DNA of 64,000 bases from Phycisphaerae bacterium (lineage in GTDB: Bacteria; Planctomycetota; Phycisphaerae; FEN-1346; JAACEH01), in contig JAAYDY010000054.1 in assembly GCA_012729015.1 (NCBI GenBank), positions 1 through 64,000 of the forward strand, given 5' to 3'. The position numbers were made by a program, and so were the translations under genes. Below are positions 23,981 through 32,712 of this stretch, in pieces; the first letter of the stretch is position 1; the number at the start of each line of letters is the position of its first letter. The notes under the pieces are model-generated. The model saw only the letters and a program-made list of their open reading frames with translations, searched no databases and had not been told where the DNA came from.

Positions 23981-24880
23981 TCAGGCCCGAGGGTGGAACC
24001 GCTTGTGGATGGCCTTGAGGCGGTCCTGGTCGATGTGGGTGTAGATCTGCGTGGTGGCGATATCGACGTGGCCGAGCATCTCCTGGACGCTTCGCAGGTC
24101 GGCGCCGCCGGCCAGCAGGTGTGTGGCGAAACTGTGACGCAAGGTGTGCGGCGACACGCGGGCGCTCAGGCCCACGCGGCGGGCGTACTTCTTGACGACG
24201 CGCCAGATGCTCTCCCGGCTGAGGCGGTTGCCGCTCTTGGTCAGGAACGTGTAGCTGGTGACCTTGCCGTGCGCCAACCGCGGGCGTTCGTCCTCAAGAT
24301 AGCGACGAAGCACCTGGAGATCGCGCTCGGCCATGGGCACGATACGCTCCTTGGACCCCTTGCCGAAGCACCGGACGTAACGGTACTCGAAGTTCACGTC
24401 CTCAATCTTCAGGGCGACCACTTCGCTGGCCCGGGTGCCGGTAGCGTACATGGTGGCCAGGATGGCCCTGTCGCGCAGGCCCATGCGCTCCGACTCCTGC
24501 GGCGCGCCCAGCAGACGTTCCACCTCGGCCTTGTTCAGCAGGTCGGGCAACGTGTGCCAGATGCGCGGGCTGTCGAGAACGGCCGTGATGTCGCGGCTGA
24601 GTCGCGATTCCATGACCAGAAACCGGAAGAGCATCTTGATGGCGACAAGGCTGCGGCTGATGGAGGTGATGGCCTGGCCGTCGTTCTTCTCGGCCGCCAG
24701 GAACCCCACCACGTCGTCGGAGGTGACGCGGTCGGGGTGCTCCAGATGGTCGTCGCCCAGGAAGCGGCCGAACTTGGCCAGATCGCTGCGATAGGCGAGG
24801 ATGGTGTTGGGACTCAGGCCGCATTCAACGGTCATGTAGTCGATGAACCCATCCACGGGCGACAATGCGGTCTGAACCAC
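23981..24880 (-). CDS. xerD: Tyrosine recombinase, XerD type
   Basis: Site-specific recombinase that resolves chromosome dimers at dif together with a partner. About 299 aa: SAM-like N-terminal domain (FIDYMTVECGLSPNTILAYRSDL) and catalytic domain with Arg in ATGTRASEVVAL, HTLRHSFATHLLAGG and the nucleophile Tyr in TTQIYTHID. The length and the GLSPNT start favour XerD over integrases. The start is uncertain: GTG at 24880 (GGGGTG upstream) fits the family length; an ATG at 24946 adds about 22 unrelated residues. No integrated element or att site is seen beside it, so a housekeeping role is likely. Confidence 0.9.
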   Translation of the reverse strand: MVQTALSPVDGFIDYMTVECGLSPNTILAYRSDLAKFGRFLGDDHLEHPDRVTSDDVVGFLAAEKNDGQAITSISRSLVAIKMLFRFLVMESRLSRDITAVLDSPRIWHTLPDLLNKAEVERLLGAPQESERMGLRDRAILATMYATGTRASEVVALKIEDVNFEYRYVRCFGKGSKERIVPMAERDLQVLRRYLEDERPRLAHGKVTSYTFLTKSGNRLSRESIWRVVKKYARRVGLSARVSPHTLRHSFATHLLAGGADLRSVQEMLGHVDIATTQIYTHIDQDRLKAIHKRFHPRA

Positions 24881-25138
24881 GCCACACCCCACAAAGGGCC
24901 GCGCGCAGCCGCCGGACACAGGACCGGGGCGCAGCGGGCCGGACATCTTCAAGCATCGACCGAAACGGGCATGTTGCTTGAGGCAAAGCGTCCGATAAGT
25001 CGCCGGGGGGCAAGCGGTCGCGGGCCGGAGAGACGAATTCGCAGGACGGTCTGGATTTCCGACGCGCTCCGGTGTAGCCTGAGGGGAAGGCCAGAGACGT
25101 CACAGGCGAGTCAACGCGGACGGCGAAGGAGGAAACCA

Positions 25139-25648
25139 ATGAACGTCATGGAAGCCATCTCGCACCGGCGGAGCATCCGCTCGTACACGGATGAGGCGGT
25201 GAGTCCGGAGCATCTGCGTCAGGTGCTGGAGGCCGGCCGCCTGGCCCCCAGCGGCAGCAATCGGCAGGAATGGGTATTCGTGGTCGTTCGCGACGCGGCC
25301 CGTCGCAAGCAACTGGCCGAGGCATGTCATCGTCAGCAGTTCATCGCCCAGGCGCCCGTGGTCATCGTGGCCTGCGCCACCGACGCGAAGCGCACCATGA
25401 GCAGCGGCCTTCAGGGCGCCGCCGTGGACACGACCATCGCGGTGGACCACATGACGCTGGCCGCCACGGAGCTGGGGCTGGGAACGTGCTGGATCGGCGC
25501 CTTCGACGCCGCCGCGGTCGCCAAGGTCATCGGCCTGCCCGCCGGGGTGGCCGTGACGCATGTGCTGCCGTTGGGGCATCCGGCCGAGTCGCCGACAGCT
25601 CGCCCGCGCAAGGCCCTGGAAGACATTGTGCGCTACGATACATACTGA
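25139..25648 (+). CDS. Nitroreductase family protein
   Basis: FMN-dependent oxidoreductase fold, 169 aa. The N-terminal MEAISHRRSIRSYTDEAV carries the FMN-phosphate arginines of the family, followed by LEAGRLAPSGSNRQEWVFVVV, the central AAVDTTIAVDHMTLAATELGLGTCWIGAF and the C-terminal LPLGHPAESPTARPRKALEDIV. Substrate cannot be told; the family reduces nitro compounds, quinones or flavins. Start with AAGGAGG. Alone between divergent xerD and the next plus-strand gene. Confidence 0.9.
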   Translation: MNVMEAISHRRSIRSYTDEAVSPEHLRQVLEAGRLAPSGSNRQEWVFVVVRDAARRKQLAEACHRQQFIAQAPVVIVACATDAKRTMSSGLQGAAVDTTIAVDHMTLAATELGLGTCWIGAFDAAAVAKVIGLPAGVAVTHVLPLGHPAESPTARPRKALEDIVRYDTY

Positions 25649-25784
25649 GACGAGTCGACGCCGCCGGGGGAAATTCCTTGTCGGCGGGCCCTTCCACAGC
25701 TTACCATATCCTTGGCGCAGCATCGCTCAGGCCGTGCCGCCATGGCGGCACGCGCATCCCGGGTGGACGTACTGAGACCGACAG

Positions 25785-27986
25785 ATGAGCACACTGGAAG
25801 CATCCTCGACGAGGTCACAGCAGCCGTACGGATGGCTGCGGGCGCTCCTGGGCTCCGTCGGCATGGCCGAGGCCATCGTCCTGGCGATCTACGGCCTGTG
25901 CACCGCGCGGCTGGTGATCCGGGCCCGGACCGCCGCACCGAAGACCATGGAGGAGATCACCGGCCGGTTTCTCCCCTACGCCGTCATGGAATCGGCCCTC
26001 ATCCTCGTCGGATACGTTGTCATCGGCCTGGCGATGGGCGTGTTCGCGTGGTTGATGCTCTGGTCGCTCTGCTCGACGCTCGGCCGCCCGATGACCCGGC
26101 GGCTGGTCCGCTGGGGCGCCCCGGCCGTGGTCCTGACGGTTTTGCTGCTGAAGGCCGTCTCCAGCGCCGTCATCACCCCCCGCATCCTCGAAAATGTCTG
26201 CCGCACCAGTTTCGGCATCTGGCTCATCGGCGCCACGGGCGACGTGGTCAGGCCCTGGATGCTGACCACCGTGCAGGCCGTCGGACTGACGTTCATGTGC
26301 CTTCTGGTGGTGGCGGGCGTAGCCCGATCGTTCCGCCGGCTTCAGCGGCACGTGCGGCTCACGGTGATCGCCCTGGCCGCGGTGCTGCCGATCCTGATCG
26401 CGGGCCTCGGGCTGATCGGCGTCTTGGAGCGGCTGCCGGCTGAACCGCGCAACGACGGTCGCCCGAACATCCTCATCCTGGCCAGCGACGGTCTCCGTCC
26501 GGACCATCTGGGCGCCTACGGCTACGCGCGGCCGACCAGCCCGAACCTCGACCGGCTCAGCCGCGACGGCATCCGGTTCGAGAACGTCTATGTGCCGCAG
26601 GCCCGGACCCTGCCGAGCCTGACCACGATCATGACCGGAACCTACCCGCACACGCACGGGCAGCGCTACACCTGGCCGCGCGAGCGACACATCAAGCTCC
26701 CGCTGCCGACCCTGTGCCGCGAACTGAAGAACAAGGGCTACGAGTCGTATGTCCTGAGCGACTGGGCGGGCGGCGACTTCGCGAAGGCCGATTTCGGATT
26801 CGACGTCGTCGAGGTGGGCGAAGAGGCCTGGAACATCCGGACGTGGATCGAACAGGAAGCCTGCCGCGGGCATCCGCTGCTGGTGGCTTTCGGCGACAAT
26901 CCGCTGGGATTCAGCCTGTATCCGGGCATGAGGGGCATGCCCGTCACGCCCACACCGCAATCGGTGACCCAGACGGCCGTCAACTGCCTTGAGGACGCGG
27001 CCCGGCGGCGGCAACCGTTCTTCATGGTCGTCTTCTACAGCGAGACCCACCTGCCCTACTCGACATCGTACCCCTACTATCGCATGTTCTCGCAGCCGGG
27101 CTACGAGGGTCCGCACAAGCTGAGCGTGAACATCGACAGCTACGAGCGCGTGGCCAGCGCAGGAGTGGATGCGGGCACGTTCTTCGATCCGGTCCAGGCG
27201 ACGGCCCTGTATGACGGAGCCGTTCGCAGCTTCGACGACCAGGCGGGCGAAATCCTCGACTCGGTCCGCGAGCTGAACCTGTGGGACGACACCGTGATCA
27301 TGGTCATGTCGGACCACGGCGAAGACCTGCTCGACGCAGAGGACCGGTCGTGGGGGCACGGGCGGTTTCTGTTCGGCGACGACTACGACAGCCGCATCCC
27401 GCTGATCATCTCCGATCCGCAGTGGCGCGGGCGGCCTCGGATTGTCAGTGAACTGACCAGCACGCTCGACCTCATGCCGACACTGCTGGACCGCGTGGGA
27501 GCGGCCGTGCCGCCGACATGCGAGGGCGAGTCGCTGATGGGGCTGATCCGTGGCGAGCGGCAGGAACGCCCACGCGAGGTGTTCGCCGAGAGCGGCGTAC
27601 TGCTGTGCGGCGACATGCAAGCCCGCGGAGCGCAGTACCTGAGCTATCCGCCGCTGGTGGACATGCTCGAAGTGACCGAGCCGGACACCGGGCAGGTGGG
27701 CATCAAAAGCGAGTACCTGGACCTGCTGGTGACCGCGCGGCAACGGATGATCCGGACGCCCGAGTGGAAACTGCTCTACACGCCACTGACGGAGCACCAC
27801 GGCGCCGAGTACCAGCTGTACGACCTGAAAGCCGATCCGCAATGCCGCCGGGACGTCGCCGCGCAGCACCCGGACGTGCTGACGGACCTGAAGGCGCGCC
27901 TGTGGCAGTGGATGGAACGGGACCCCGTGCGCAGCCGCCAGGGAGACCACATCGTTCGCCGGCACGCCGAAGGCACATCGCTGTAA
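25785..27986 (+). CDS. Membrane-anchored sulfatase/alkaline-phosphatase superfamily protein with Thr in the nucleophile position
   Basis: 733 aa. About five membrane segments (25-45, 66-95, 112-131, 160-180, 192-214) precede a large extracytoplasmic enzyme domain beginning NILILASDGLRPDHLGAYGY (metal site Asp235) and including the nucleophile region ARTLPSLTTIMTGTYPHTHG and the metal motif VMSDHGEDLLD. True sulfatases need Cys or Ser in C/S-x-P-x-R for formylglycine; here the aligned residue is Thr275 (T-L-P-S-L). This resembles Thr-dependent phosphoethanolamine or glycerol-phosphate transferases. A role in transferring or removing phosphate- or sulfate-bearing groups on envelope polymers is inferred. 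Ribosome site weak. Confidence 0.8.
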   Translation: MSTLEASSTRSQQPYGWLRALLGSVGMAEAIVLAIYGLCTARLVIRARTAAPKTMEEITGRFLPYAVMESALILVGYVVIGLAMGVFAWLMLWSLCSTLGRPMTRRLVRWGAPAVVLTVLLLKAVSSAVITPRILENVCRTSFGIWLIGATGDVVRPWMLTTVQAVGLTFMCLLVVAGVARSFRRLQRHVRLTVIALAAVLPILIAGLGLIGVLERLPAEPRNDGRPNILILASDGLRPDHLGAYGYARPTSPNLDRLSRDGIRFENVYVPQARTLPSLTTIMTGTYPHTHGQRYTWPRERHIKLPLPTLCRELKNKGYESYVLSDWAGGDFAKADFGFDVVEVGEEAWNIRTWIEQEACRGHPLLVAFGDNPLGFSLYPGMRGMPVTPTPQSVTQTAVNCLEDAARRRQPFFMVVFYSETHLPYSTSYPYYRMFSQPGYEGPHKLSVNIDSYERVASAGVDAGTFFDPVQATALYDGAVRSFDDQAGEILDSVRELNLWDDTVIMVMSDHGEDLLDAEDRSWGHGRFLFGDDYDSRIPLIISDPQWRGRPRIVSELTSTLDLMPTLLDRVGAAVPPTCEGESLMGLIRGERQERPREVFAESGVLLCGDMQARGAQYLSYPPLVDMLEVTEPDTGQVGIKSEYLDLLVTARQRMIRTPEWKLLYTPLTEHHGAEYQLYDLKADPQCRRDVAAQHPDVLTDLKARLWQWMERDPVRSRQGDHIVRRHAEGTSL

Positions 27987-28050
27987 ACGTTGCCCACTGA
28001 TCGACCAAGCCTGAAGGTGGCCGTGACAAACGGCTGGAGAGTTCTACGGG

Positions 28051-28076
28051 GGCTGCCGCCCGACGGCGCGGCAGCC
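28051..28076. other. Hairpin in the gap after the sulfatase-like gene
   Basis: GGCTGCCGC (28051-28059) and GCGGCAGCC (28068-28076) form a perfect 9-bp stem without T-run. Nothing else is recognisable in 27987-28217. Confidence 0.4.
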
Positions 28077-28217
28077 CACGGCCTCCCCATCCCATCCTGG
28101 CTCGACACAGCCCACGCAGCCGATTCGAGGCCAGCCCATCGCCCGGAGACGGCGCCCGTGGCCGGCGGCGGACCGCGCGGGTCACAACGGACGCATCCAG
28201 AGCCGTCGCAGCGTCGC

Positions 28218-28520
28218 TCAGCGCTCGAACCGCTTGCGAATGCTCTGACCGATGCAGTTCAGAAAATCGGGCACACAGGACATCGCCACTTCGTAGTAGA
28301 CGTTCAGTCCTCGTTTGTTCGCGTTGAGGATGCCGGCGCGTTTCAGGATCGCCAGGTGCCTCGACACATTCGAAGGATCGACGCCGAAGTGTTCGATGAT
28401 GTCGGACACAGAGCGTTCCTTCTGTTTCAGGTAGCCGACAATCTCGATGCGCAATGGATGCCCGAGCGCTTTGACGACATCGGCCTGAAAAGTAACAAGT
28501 TCATTGGACAGCGAAGCCAT
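28218..28520 (-). CDS. ArsR family winged-helix repressor
   Basis: 100 aa. Winged helix KALGHPLRIEIVGYLKQKERSVSDI, then the recognition helix VDPSNVSRHLAILKRAGILN and the wing KRGLNVYYEV, as in ArsR/SmtB proteins. Cysteines occur only late (MSCVPDFLNCIG), not in the ELCVCDL motif of metal sensors, so a thiol- or sulfide-responsive role (BigR/SqrR-like) is conceivable but unproven. It lies 226 nt downstream of a small sulfite reductase gene on the same strand, which may be its target. Confidence 0.88.
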   Translation of the reverse strand: MASLSNELVTFQADVVKALGHPLRIEIVGYLKQKERSVSDIIEHFGVDPSNVSRHLAILKRAGILNANKRGLNVYYEVAMSCVPDFLNCIGQSIRKRFER

Positions 28521-28746
28521 GGATCGTTTCTCCCTGCTAGGTTTGTGGAATCAGTCGAATACAGACATCCGCAGCATGTCCGCAACCGTGCGACGCACCG
28601 GCCAAGACACTGCCAGAAACACCGGTTTCGGAGACAAGGGACCCCGCGCCGCCTCCTCGCAGCACCCCAGGAGACGGGCGACACAGGCGACATCGTCGTC
28701 GGGCGGCACGCTGCACGCCGGAGATGCCTGCCGATTCGCGACATGG
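28521..28746. other. Gap between the sulfite reductase and arsR genes
   Basis: 226 bp without a credible gene, terminator or promoter. Open frames here have no coding character. Confidence 0.3.
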
Positions 28747-29445
28747 TTACAGCGATGCTTTGCCGATCACTGCCTCCACAAAAGGTTCCCATCCAGCGCG
28801 ATCAATCAGTCGCCCGAGGCGGTCCCGGTGCTGAGCGTTCTTGACGAAGAACTGGACGACGCGGTCCACAATCGCCAGGACTTCGTCGGCCGACTCGACC
28901 GAGGCCAGTTCGCGTCCCATCCGCGGACGAGGGCCGAGACAGCCGCCCACCAGAATCTTCCAGTGGCGCGGCGTGCCCTGAATGCCGATGTCCCGAACCG
29001 GCGCCGCGACGCAGTTCATCGGGCATCCGGCCACGGCAAACTTGAACTTCCCAGGCAACTCCATCCCATGGTACTTCTCGTCAAGCTTCAGGCCCAGGCC
29101 CATCGAGTCCTGTTGCCCAAGCTTGCAGAACGTCGTTCCGGGGCACATTTCGACGCTGCGAACGCACAGGCCGATGGCCGCCCCGGGCTTCATCTTCAGT
29201 TCGGACCAGACCTGGTCCAACTGCTCTTCCTTGAAACCGATGATGGCGATCCGCTGCGCTCCGGTGATCTTCATCGCCTGAATGTCGTAGCGGTCGAACA
29301 AGTCGGCGTAACGGAGCAGAATCTCCTTGGTCAGCAGCCCCCCTGGCAGATGGGGAGCGATGGCATACGTCTGCCGATCCCGCTGAATAATGGCTCCCTT
29401 TTCAGGAAGATCCTTTTTCCTGGCCCCTCCTCCGTCCACGTTCAT
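28747..29445 (-). CDS. Small sirohaem/[4Fe-4S] sulfite (nitrite) reductase-like protein
   Basis: 232 aa, a single sulfite/nitrite reductase half-domain plus the cluster domain. The four ligands of the coupled sirohaem-[4Fe-4S] centre are Cys101-x5-Cys107 (CPGTTFC) and Cys141-x3-Cys145 (GCPMNC). The LTKEILLRYADLFDRYDIQAMKITGAQR region (split here) matches the ferredoxin-like half domain. Size and layout resemble the low-molecular-weight assimilatory-type sulfite reductase of Desulfovibrio. The ATG at 29445 has GGGAGTGAGC upstream. Near an ArsR regulator. Sulfite reduction or detoxification is inferred; nitrite is an alternative. Confidence 0.82.
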   Translation of the reverse strand: MNVDGGGARKKDLPEKGAIIQRDRQTYAIAPHLPGGLLTKEILLRYADLFDRYDIQAMKITGAQRIAIIGFKEEQLDQVWSELKMKPGAAIGLCVRSVEMCPGTTFCKLGQQDSMGLGLKLDEKYHGMELPGKFKFAVAGCPMNCVAAPVRDIGIQGTPRHWKILVGGCLGPRPRMGRELASVESADEVLAIVDRVVQFFVKNAQHRDRLGRLIDRAGWEPFVEAVIGKASL

Positions 29446-29492
29446 GCTCACTCCCGCATTTGCAGCAAGACCCACAAGTCATCACTGACGTT

Positions 29493-29521
29493 AATGTAAG
29501 GTTACTTCCGTCTGGAGTCAA
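29493..29521 (-). promoter_or_regulatory. Promoter of the sulfite reductase-like gene
   Basis: Minus strand TTGACT (29516-29521), 17 nt, TACATT (29493-29498), about 48 nt before the ATG. Confidence 0.6.
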
Positions 29522-29588
29522 TAGCTTGCCGGGCGGCGGCCCCCACGCCCCCGCCCGCAAGGCCATGCCGCGCGGACGCGGAAATTCC

Positions 29589-29617
29589 TTGAAATGTCTC
29601 TGCAAACCCGGTATTTT
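29589..29617 (+). promoter_or_regulatory. Promoter of rpsU
   Basis: TTGAAA (29589-29594), 17 nt, TATTTT (29612-29617), 85 nt before the rpsU ATG. Confidence 0.6.
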
Positions 29618-29701
29618 ACGTGCTTTGAGTGCTGGTCGCACGGCCGGCGTCAACGGAGTGGGTCTGTACTGGGACAATTGGAAAGGTAGGTCGAGGGCCT
29701 G

Positions 29702-29884
29702 ATGATCAAGATACGAGCCCGTGGCAATGAGACAGTGGAACAGATGATCAAGCGGTTCAAGAAGCTCTGCGAGAAGGAAGGGCTGATCCGCGACATCAAG
29801 CGCAACGCCTATTACGAGAAGCCGAGCGAGCGGCGACGTCGCAGCATGCGCAAGAGCCGCCGCACGACCGGAGCGCCTCAGTAG
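29702..29884 (+). CDS. rpsU: 30S ribosomal protein S21
   Basis: 60 aa, strongly basic. The N-terminus IKIRARGNETVEQMIKRFKK and the following CEKEGLIRDIKRNAYYEKPSE (split) match bS21, which contacts the anti-Shine-Dalgarno region of 16S rRNA. The C-terminal RRRRSMRKSRR is typical. Own promoter; the ABC transporter genes follow after 30 nt and may be co-transcribed. Confidence 0.93.
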   Translation: MIKIRARGNETVEQMIKRFKKLCEKEGLIRDIKRNAYYEKPSERRRRSMRKSRRTTGAPQ

Positions 29885-29914
29885 TCTGATACCCCGCCGG
29901 TAGAGGAAAACGCC

Positions 29915-30784
29915 TTGGAGCCGGTTGCCGCGGCCGAGATCAAGCAGCTCGTCAAAATCTACACCGACTTCTGGGGTCGGTCGAAGGTTCACGCTCTGAA
30001 CGGCCTGAACCTGACGATCCGCCAGGGAGAGATCTTCGGCCTGCTCGGGCCCAACGGTTCCGGCAAGACAACCACCATCAAGCTGCTGCTCGGGCTCCTG
30101 CGGCCCACGGGCGGCAGCGTCAGCGTCCTCGGCTATCCAGCCGCCCACGTCAGCAAGAACGCCCTGATCGGATACCTTCCCGAAGAGAGCTATCTGTACC
30201 GCTTCCTGACCGGGGAAGAGACGCTGGTGTTCTACGGCCGCCTCTTCGGGCTCCGGGGCGAGGCCCTGCGGCGGCGGGTCAACGAACTGCTGGACCTGGT
30301 GCGGCTGGACCGCCGCGCCAGGAAGCGAGCCCTCAAAGAGTACTCCAAGGGCATGAGCCGCCGCATCGGCCTGGCCCAGGCCCTGATCAACAATCCGAAG
30401 TTCGTCCTGCTCGACGAGCCCACCACGGGCCTCGACCCCGTGGGCACCCGCGAGATGAAGGACCTGATCCTGGCCATGAAGGCCGAGGGCCGCACCGTCC
30501 TCATGAGCAGCCACCTGCTGGCCGACGTCGAGGACGTGTGCGACCGCATTGCGATCCTCGTCCGCGGCGACATGCGCGAGTGCGGCGACGTCAAGGAACT
30601 GCTCCTGGTGCGAGACATTGTGCAGCTGCGGGCCCGGAACGTGCGGGCGGACGTGGTTCGCCAGGTGCAGGCCTTGCTGGCCGACAGCGGCGCCCAGGAC
30701 GTGGAGACCTCGCACCCGCGCATGACGCTGGAAGAGCTCTTCCTCAACGTGATCTCCCAGGACGGGCGGCCGCCGGCCCCCTGA
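29915..30784 (+). CDS. ABC transporter ATP-binding protein (exporter type)
   Basis: 289 aa nucleotide-binding subunit: Walker A GLLGPNGSGKTTT at about 42-54, signature YSKGMSRRIGLAQ, Walker B KFVLLDEPTTGLD and the H-loop SSHLL. Of the multidrug/polysaccharide-export class whose partners are separate ABC-2 type permeases. TTG start at 29915 with AGAGGAAA upstream; no in-frame ATG fits. The permease follows 32 nt later. The substrate is unknown. Confidence 0.93.
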   Translation: MEPVAAAEIKQLVKIYTDFWGRSKVHALNGLNLTIRQGEIFGLLGPNGSGKTTTIKLLLGLLRPTGGSVSVLGYPAAHVSKNALIGYLPEESYLYRFLTGEETLVFYGRLFGLRGEALRRRVNELLDLVRLDRRARKRALKEYSKGMSRRIGLAQALINNPKFVLLDEPTTGLDPVGTREMKDLILAMKAEGRTVLMSSHLLADVEDVCDRIAILVRGDMRECGDVKELLLVRDIVQLRARNVRADVVRQVQALLADSGAQDVETSHPRMTLEELFLNVISQDGRPPAP

Positions 30785-30816
30785 CGCCGACCGCTCGCCC
30801 GCAACGGACAGACCCT

Positions 30817-32712
30817 ATGGAGAACGCCGGAACACCCCAGGTGCCGCACGCCACGGACCCCAAGGGCGTCTCCACCGCCCCGGCCCGCAGGCCGCGATCC
30901 GCCGGCTTCGCCGTCGCCGTGGCCGCCGACCTGATCCGGTTCTCCCCGAGCCGAACCGGCGCCATCGCGTGGCTCGCCGTCCGCGAAGCCATGCGGCTGC
31001 GGTTGTGGATCGTCCTGGCCGTCGGCATGGGCGCCGTCCTCGTGGCCGACCTGACCACCGTGTACTTCGACCCCGTGTTCCAGACCGCCGCGGGCCTGAT
31101 CGGCAACAGCCAGTTGGCCATCACCCTCGTCGGCATCGCCGTCGCCCTCTTCCTGTCCACCTACAGCATCCCCCGCGAACTGACCTCCAGGACCGTCTAC
31201 AGCCTGGTCACCAAGCCCGTGTCCCGGCTGGAGATTGTGGCCGGCAAGATGCTTGGCCTGGCCGTCGTCCTGGGCGTCATCACGTTCGGCCTCGGGCTGG
31301 CCTGCTACGGCTACATGGCGTTTCGCGGCGACCACGTGCGCGAACTGGCCCGCCAGAGGCTGGAAGCGGTTCCGGCCTCCGAGCCCCTGCCTCCGGCGTT
31401 ACAGGACATCGCCGATCACGGCCCCTTCAGGGCCGTCGTCTACCAGCAGCCGACCGAGCCGCTGACGCTGGTTCACCTGGAGGGCTCCGGGCCGGTCGAG
31501 TGGCTGTCGGGCTATCCGACGCACCGCGCTCACTGGGGCTTCAGCGGCTTGCCGATGGACCAGCTCAATACGGGCCGCACGCGAGTCGTCATCCACCTCG
31601 ACTGGCACTCGTCCGCCCAGCCGACAACCGACGCACAGCGCACGGTTCGAGTCCAGCTCTACGACCCGCATCGCAAACGGGACGACTCGTTCGCCCGGCG
31701 GCTGGTGGCGGATGCCGACGGCACCGTGCAACTGGCCATTCCGGGCGTGATTCCCGGCCGCGAGGGCTTCTACACGGGCGACCGCCTGTGGGTGAGCCTG
31801 TGCGGCGACGGGCACGAACCGCTGGGCGTCAGGGCAGATTCCTGCGAGATCGTTCTGCCTGACGGAAGCCGCATGACAGCCGCCAGCGGCCTGAAACTGA
31901 CGACGAGTTTCTCGTCCAACAAGTACTGGATCGGCGGCGGCGGTTCGAACCGCATGGTCATCGGTCGCGCGCGATTCGCCTCGCCCGGCAGCGACGCCTC
32001 GGCCCGGGCGACGCTTCAGATCGACGTGGCGGTGCCGACGGCCAGCGACACGCCCGCCGACGCCAGGGCCCAGGTGACCATCGTCAACGAGGAGGGGGAC
32101 CGCCAGGAAGCCGCGTTCCGCCCCGAGAAAGGATCGACCGTGCTGGTTCCCCTGGAGCCGGAGCTCGTCCGTGGCGGCGATCTGACGGTGTACCTGCGGT
32201 CGGCCGACCCGCGGGTGGAGATCGGCGTCGCGGAAGAGAGCCTTCGCCTCCAGGTGGACCGCCGACCGTTCCTGCTCAATTGGGCCAAGGCCCTGACGAT
32301 GATGTGGCTGAGCTTCTGCGTCATTGCGGCCATGGGGCTCTGCGTCAGCACACTGGTCGGCTGGTATGTCGCGGTGCTGCTGACGTCGGTGGCGCTGGTG
32401 CTCTGTCACATCTGGCAGAACCTGGTCCACACCGTCCTGCGGCACGGCTTCTCGGACATCGGGGTCACGCGCGGCGGCGAGTTTGACCAGACCCTGTCGC
32501 GCTGGTACTCGGGCATGCTCTGGGTGGTCGGCCACCTGTTGCCCGATTTCGACCGGCTGGACTACGGCGGCGTAGTGGCCGGCGGCGTCAACGCGCCGCT
32601 GTCGGCGTTGCTGGCTCTGCCCCACGGGGCCGTCTGGCACGCGCTGTTCTACATTGCGGCCCTGGTGGCGATCGGGTACCTGATCTTCCGCTACAGGGAG
32701 GTGGCCCGATGA
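30817..32712 (+). CDS. ABC transporter permease with large extracytoplasmic domain
   Basis: 631 aa. TM segments near 46-75 (WLAVREAMRLRLWIVLAVGMG), 95-115, 145-165, then a large soluble region (about 180-480) rich in beta structure, then TM segments at about 488-510, 515-535 and near the C-terminus. The N-terminal half matches ABC-2 type permeases (VPRELTSRTVYSLVTKPVSR-like: SIPRELTSRTVYSLVTKP). It overlaps the next gene by 4 nt (ATGA) and follows the ATPase, so the three act together. The large domain suggests interaction with envelope substrates. Confidence 0.82.
   Translation: MENAGTPQVPHATDPKGVSTAPARRPRSAGFAVAVAADLIRFSPSRTGAIAWLAVREAMRLRLWIVLAVGMGAVLVADLTTVYFDPVFQTAAGLIGNSQLAITLVGIAVALFLSTYSIPRELTSRTVYSLVTKPVSRLEIVAGKMLGLAVVLGVITFGLGLACYGYMAFRGDHVRELARQRLEAVPASEPLPPALQDIADHGPFRAVVYQQPTEPLTLVHLEGSGPVEWLSGYPTHRAHWGFSGLPMDQLNTGRTRVVIHLDWHSSAQPTTDAQRTVRVQLYDPHRKRDDSFARRLVADADGTVQLAIPGVIPGREGFYTGDRLWVSLCGDGHEPLGVRADSCEIVLPDGSRMTAASGLKLTTSFSSNKYWIGGGGSNRMVIGRARFASPGSDASARATLQIDVAVPTASDTPADARAQVTIVNEEGDRQEAAFRPEKGSTVLVPLEPELVRGGDLTVYLRSADPRVEIGVAEESLRLQVDRRPFLLNWAKALTMMWLSFCVIAAMGLCVSTLVGWYVAVLLTSVALVLCHIWQNLVHTVLRHGFSDIGVTRGGEFDQTLSRWYSGMLWVVGHLLPDFDRLDYGGVVAGGVNAPLSALLALPHGAVWHALFYIAALVAIGYLIFRYREVAR

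Noticed and set aside
23981-24880. Integrase of an integrated element
   Set aside because: Housekeeping XerD length and motifs; no att repeats, tRNA or phage genes next to it.
22724-25648. A 974-codon open frame on the plus strand
   Set aside because: It runs antisense through mdh and xerD, has no similarity or codon logic until the nitroreductase at 25139, and is an effect of high GC.
28427-28792. A 121-codon Cys/Arg-rich frame between the sulfite reductase and arsR genes
   Set aside because: Overlaps both genes in another frame and has no ribosome site.
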